Source of the DNA: RECO01 sp050485385
GTDB taxonomy: Bacteria > Pseudomonadota > Alphaproteobacteria > Geminicoccales > Geminicoccaceae
Length of the DNA stretch: 23,394 nucleotides
NCBI GenBank assembly: GCA_050485385.1
Contig: JBJHBG010000077.1
Coordinates: 1-23,394 of the forward strand
Reading direction: 5' to 3'
The position numbers and the translations under genes are program-made. The notes beneath the pieces are model-generated. The model was not told the DNA's origin. It made no database searches and was given only the letters and a program-made list of their open reading frames with translations. The stretch's first letter is position 1; the number at the start of each line of letters is the position of its first letter. Shown piece after piece: positions 21,904 through 23,394 of the stretch.

Positions 21904-23036
21904 AGAACCATACGCAAGAGTTGTCTGACGACTACACAATGCGGTCGATATCGAGCAGTAATGCCCTGTATCCACCAAAAATTACGCGGAAAACTCATCG
22001 TCGACGAGAAGGCGCTCAGTTGAAGAATTTGGCGGCGCCGGCGGGCGAAATCGTGTGCGCCGCCGCAGCAGGCGTCCGTCACGGAGATGCAGATGCCCTG
22101 CGCTCCGATCGCGGCCGCAGCGCAGCGGCGCACGGTGGCCACCAAGCCGCTCTTGGGTGGCTGCGCGCTGGGTTGCCGCCGGAGAGGCAGACACCGAAGT
22201 ACCCACCGAACTCGGTCCAGATGGCCAACCCGGATCATTGATGACGGATTGGCGCGGGCGACACCGGGCCGACCGTGGCGGTGGCGCCCGGGGCGCATTG
22301 GTGATCGTCGATGACGGCGTTCGCGGTGGAGGAGACGGGCTCGATCCGGGGCACGTGGTGCCGCGGGTCAGGAGGCAGCGCGCGGGTGAGGCTCGCTCGG
22401 TAAGGGTAGTTCGACGGCGGCGAGACCTTGGTCAGGTTGACGAGCCAGTTGACCCGCGCGACGACCTTGACGCAGGCTGTCGACCCGGGCGTTGAACTGC
22501 GCCGGCTTCGTCGGCGAACGGTATCCCGTAAGACTCTTCGAGAGGCTTGGGTCGGGCGGGTCGAAGCCGCGGATATGCCGCTCCAGCGGGCGGCCGGAGC
22601 TTGGGCGAGGCTCCCCGTCGCCCACATCTCCACCGTGATCACGGTCCCCACCGCGCCTCAGGTTGACGAGTTCGGCGGACGGGCCGCGTCGACCCGGGGT
22701 TCGCGATGCCGGGTCGACAGTTGGTGGCGGCCGCGAACATGGTTGCAGCGTGCGCACTCGGGCGGGAGCAGCAGTCAGGAACTCGCGGAAGGAAGGACTG
22801 CAGCGTGGATGCGCGACCGCCAAGCCTGCGCTCGCGCCCGATGGCACGATATAACGTATGCGCCACCGAGAATTCTGACCGGGCGATAAGCTGTGGCGAA
22901 AGCTTGGAACCCTTCGTCGCCAAGCAGGCTGCTGCGGCACTCCGGCAGATGTCGGGCGCCTGCTGGGCGCCTCGAACAACCTCTCGAGCGCCGGCCGTTG
23001 CCGTCAGTCGATGGGTGTGGCGAGCGGGAGGGCCGC
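21904..23036. other. 1.1-kb region without a recognisable gene
   Basis: The first 120 bp after the IclR gene are clearly richer in A and T than the rest of the window. Beyond that, open frames on both strands overlap one another and none has a ribosome site plus a known motif. One perfect hairpin (22688-22718) stands out. The stretch looks like degraded or imported DNA leading into the IS5-type element, whose left terminal repeat should lie shortly before 23037 but is not identified. Confidence 0.55.
22688..22718. repeat. Perfect 10-bp hairpin in the gene-free region
   Basis: GTCGACCCGG (22688-22697) and CCGGGTCGAC (22709-22718) pair around an 11-base loop. It lacks the CCCC/GGGG outer arms of insertions A, B and C, so I do not put it in that family. 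Confidence 0.55.
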
Positions 23037-23394
23037 ATGGCCGGACAAGGGGCGTTCTTGGACGTCGACGAGCGTCTGGCGTCGCTGAGCCGGGCGGGCG
23101 ATCCGCTGCAACGGCTGGCGGCGGTGGTCGACTTCGAGGTGTTCCGGGACGAGTTGGAGCGGGCCTCGAGGCGCTCGGACCGGGCCAGGGGTGGCAGGCC
23201 GCCCTACGACGGGGCTCCCCATCGCAGCATGGCTGCGGTGGGGTCCCCGACGCGGTCCCGATGTTCCGGCTGTTGGTCCTGCAGACGCTCGACACGCTGT
23301 CCGACGAGCAGACCGAGTACCAGGTGCGCGACCGGCTCTCGTTCATGCGCTTCGTCGGGCTCGGCCTCGGCGACCCGGTGCCGGACGCCAAGAC
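23037..23394 (+). pseudogene. IS5-type transposase, N-terminal part, interrupted by a palindromic insertion
   Basis: From the ATG at 23037 (GGGAGGG ribosome site upstream) 58 codons encode a typical N-terminus of this transposase group: FLDVDERLASLSRAGDPLQR, VVDFEVFRDELERA, and KGGRPPYD-like ARGGRPPYD. Then 41 extra bases shift the frame. Skipping them, the expected sequence resumes exactly (AVPMFRLLVLQTLDTLSDEQ, then YQVRDRLSFMRFVGLGLGD and PVPDAKT) up to the window edge. The inserted frame contains no stop within the window, so a chimeric protein would be read, but it could not be a normal transposase. The DDE catalytic core lies beyond the window. Confidence 0.88.
23211..23248. repeat. Palindromic insertion C (single stem, 38 bp) in the IS5-type transposase
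   Basis: It reads GGGGCTCCCC, ATCGCAGC, loop ATG, GCTGCGGT, GGGGTCCCC, an almost perfect hairpin of about 17 pairs. The three bases GAC flank it on both sides (23208-23210 and 23249-23251), or CGAC if one element base is counted, suggesting a short target duplication. The outer CCCC/GGGG arms with a single A or T beyond them match insertions A and B. Confidence 0.85.

Noticed and set aside
22235..22979. Minus-strand frames that seem faintly protein-like in the gene-free region
   Set aside because: Three overlapping frames are equally open, none has a start signal or known motif, and composition is arginine/proline/serine-biased as in shadows.

Overview
The window is very GC-rich bacterial chromosome, best read as a metagenome-derived alphaproteobacterial scaffold. 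The Rhodospirillales/Geminicoccales-like style is an inference from gene content and codon use, not from a marker gene. A run of ten N at 19730-19739 marks a scaffold join. Most genes are tightly packed, with 4-bp ATGA stop/start overlaps at 1706, 6265 and 19148.

Region 1 (1-7821, all minus strand) is an envelope operon. In transcription order it has two tandem OpgG/OpgD-type periplasmic glucan proteins, both with twin-arginine signals, then the glucosyltransferase OpgH, a Na+/Ca2+-type antiporter, a small secreted or anchored protein of unknown function, and the start of SecD, which runs off the left edge. Region 2 (8214-11996) is a peptidoglycan amino-sugar recycling locus. murQ is on the minus strand, diverging from nagA, a two-CBS-domain protein and anmK on the plus strand. 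AnmK makes MurNAc-6-P, MurQ turns it into GlcNAc-6-P, and NagA deacetylates that.

Region 3 (about 12100-15600) is a pile-up of insertion sequences: the tail of an IS630-type transposase, an apparently intact IS1111-group IS110 element with subterminal inverted repeats and a long non-coding right end, and an IS256-family element. The IS256 copy is the most unusual object here. Five short GC-rich hairpin sequences interrupt it, and removing those in the coding region rebuilds an almost continuous transposase. A sixth hairpin of the same style interrupts an unrelated IS5-type transposase at the right edge (23211-23248). The hairpins fall into a single-stem class with CCCC/GGGG arms and a triple-stem class whose stems differ in sequence but keep pairing. 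Three have 6-bp direct repeats at or near their ends. This looks like a family of tiny mobile palindromes preferring, or only tolerated in, transposases.

Region 4 (15602-21903) is a catabolic operon: TRAP transporter (DctP, DctQ, DctM), an isochorismatase-fold amidohydrolase and a hydantoinase/dihydropyrimidinase on the minus strand, diverging from an IclR-family regulator on the plus strand. A perfect 10-bp inverted repeat (20763-20790) just upstream of dctP is the obvious operator candidate. The set suggests uptake and hydrolysis of a cyclic ureide (hydantoin-like) and then of its N-carbamoyl product; the exact substrate is unknown. Region 5 (21904-23394) is about 1.1 kb with no recognisable gene, followed by the interrupted IS5-type transposase.
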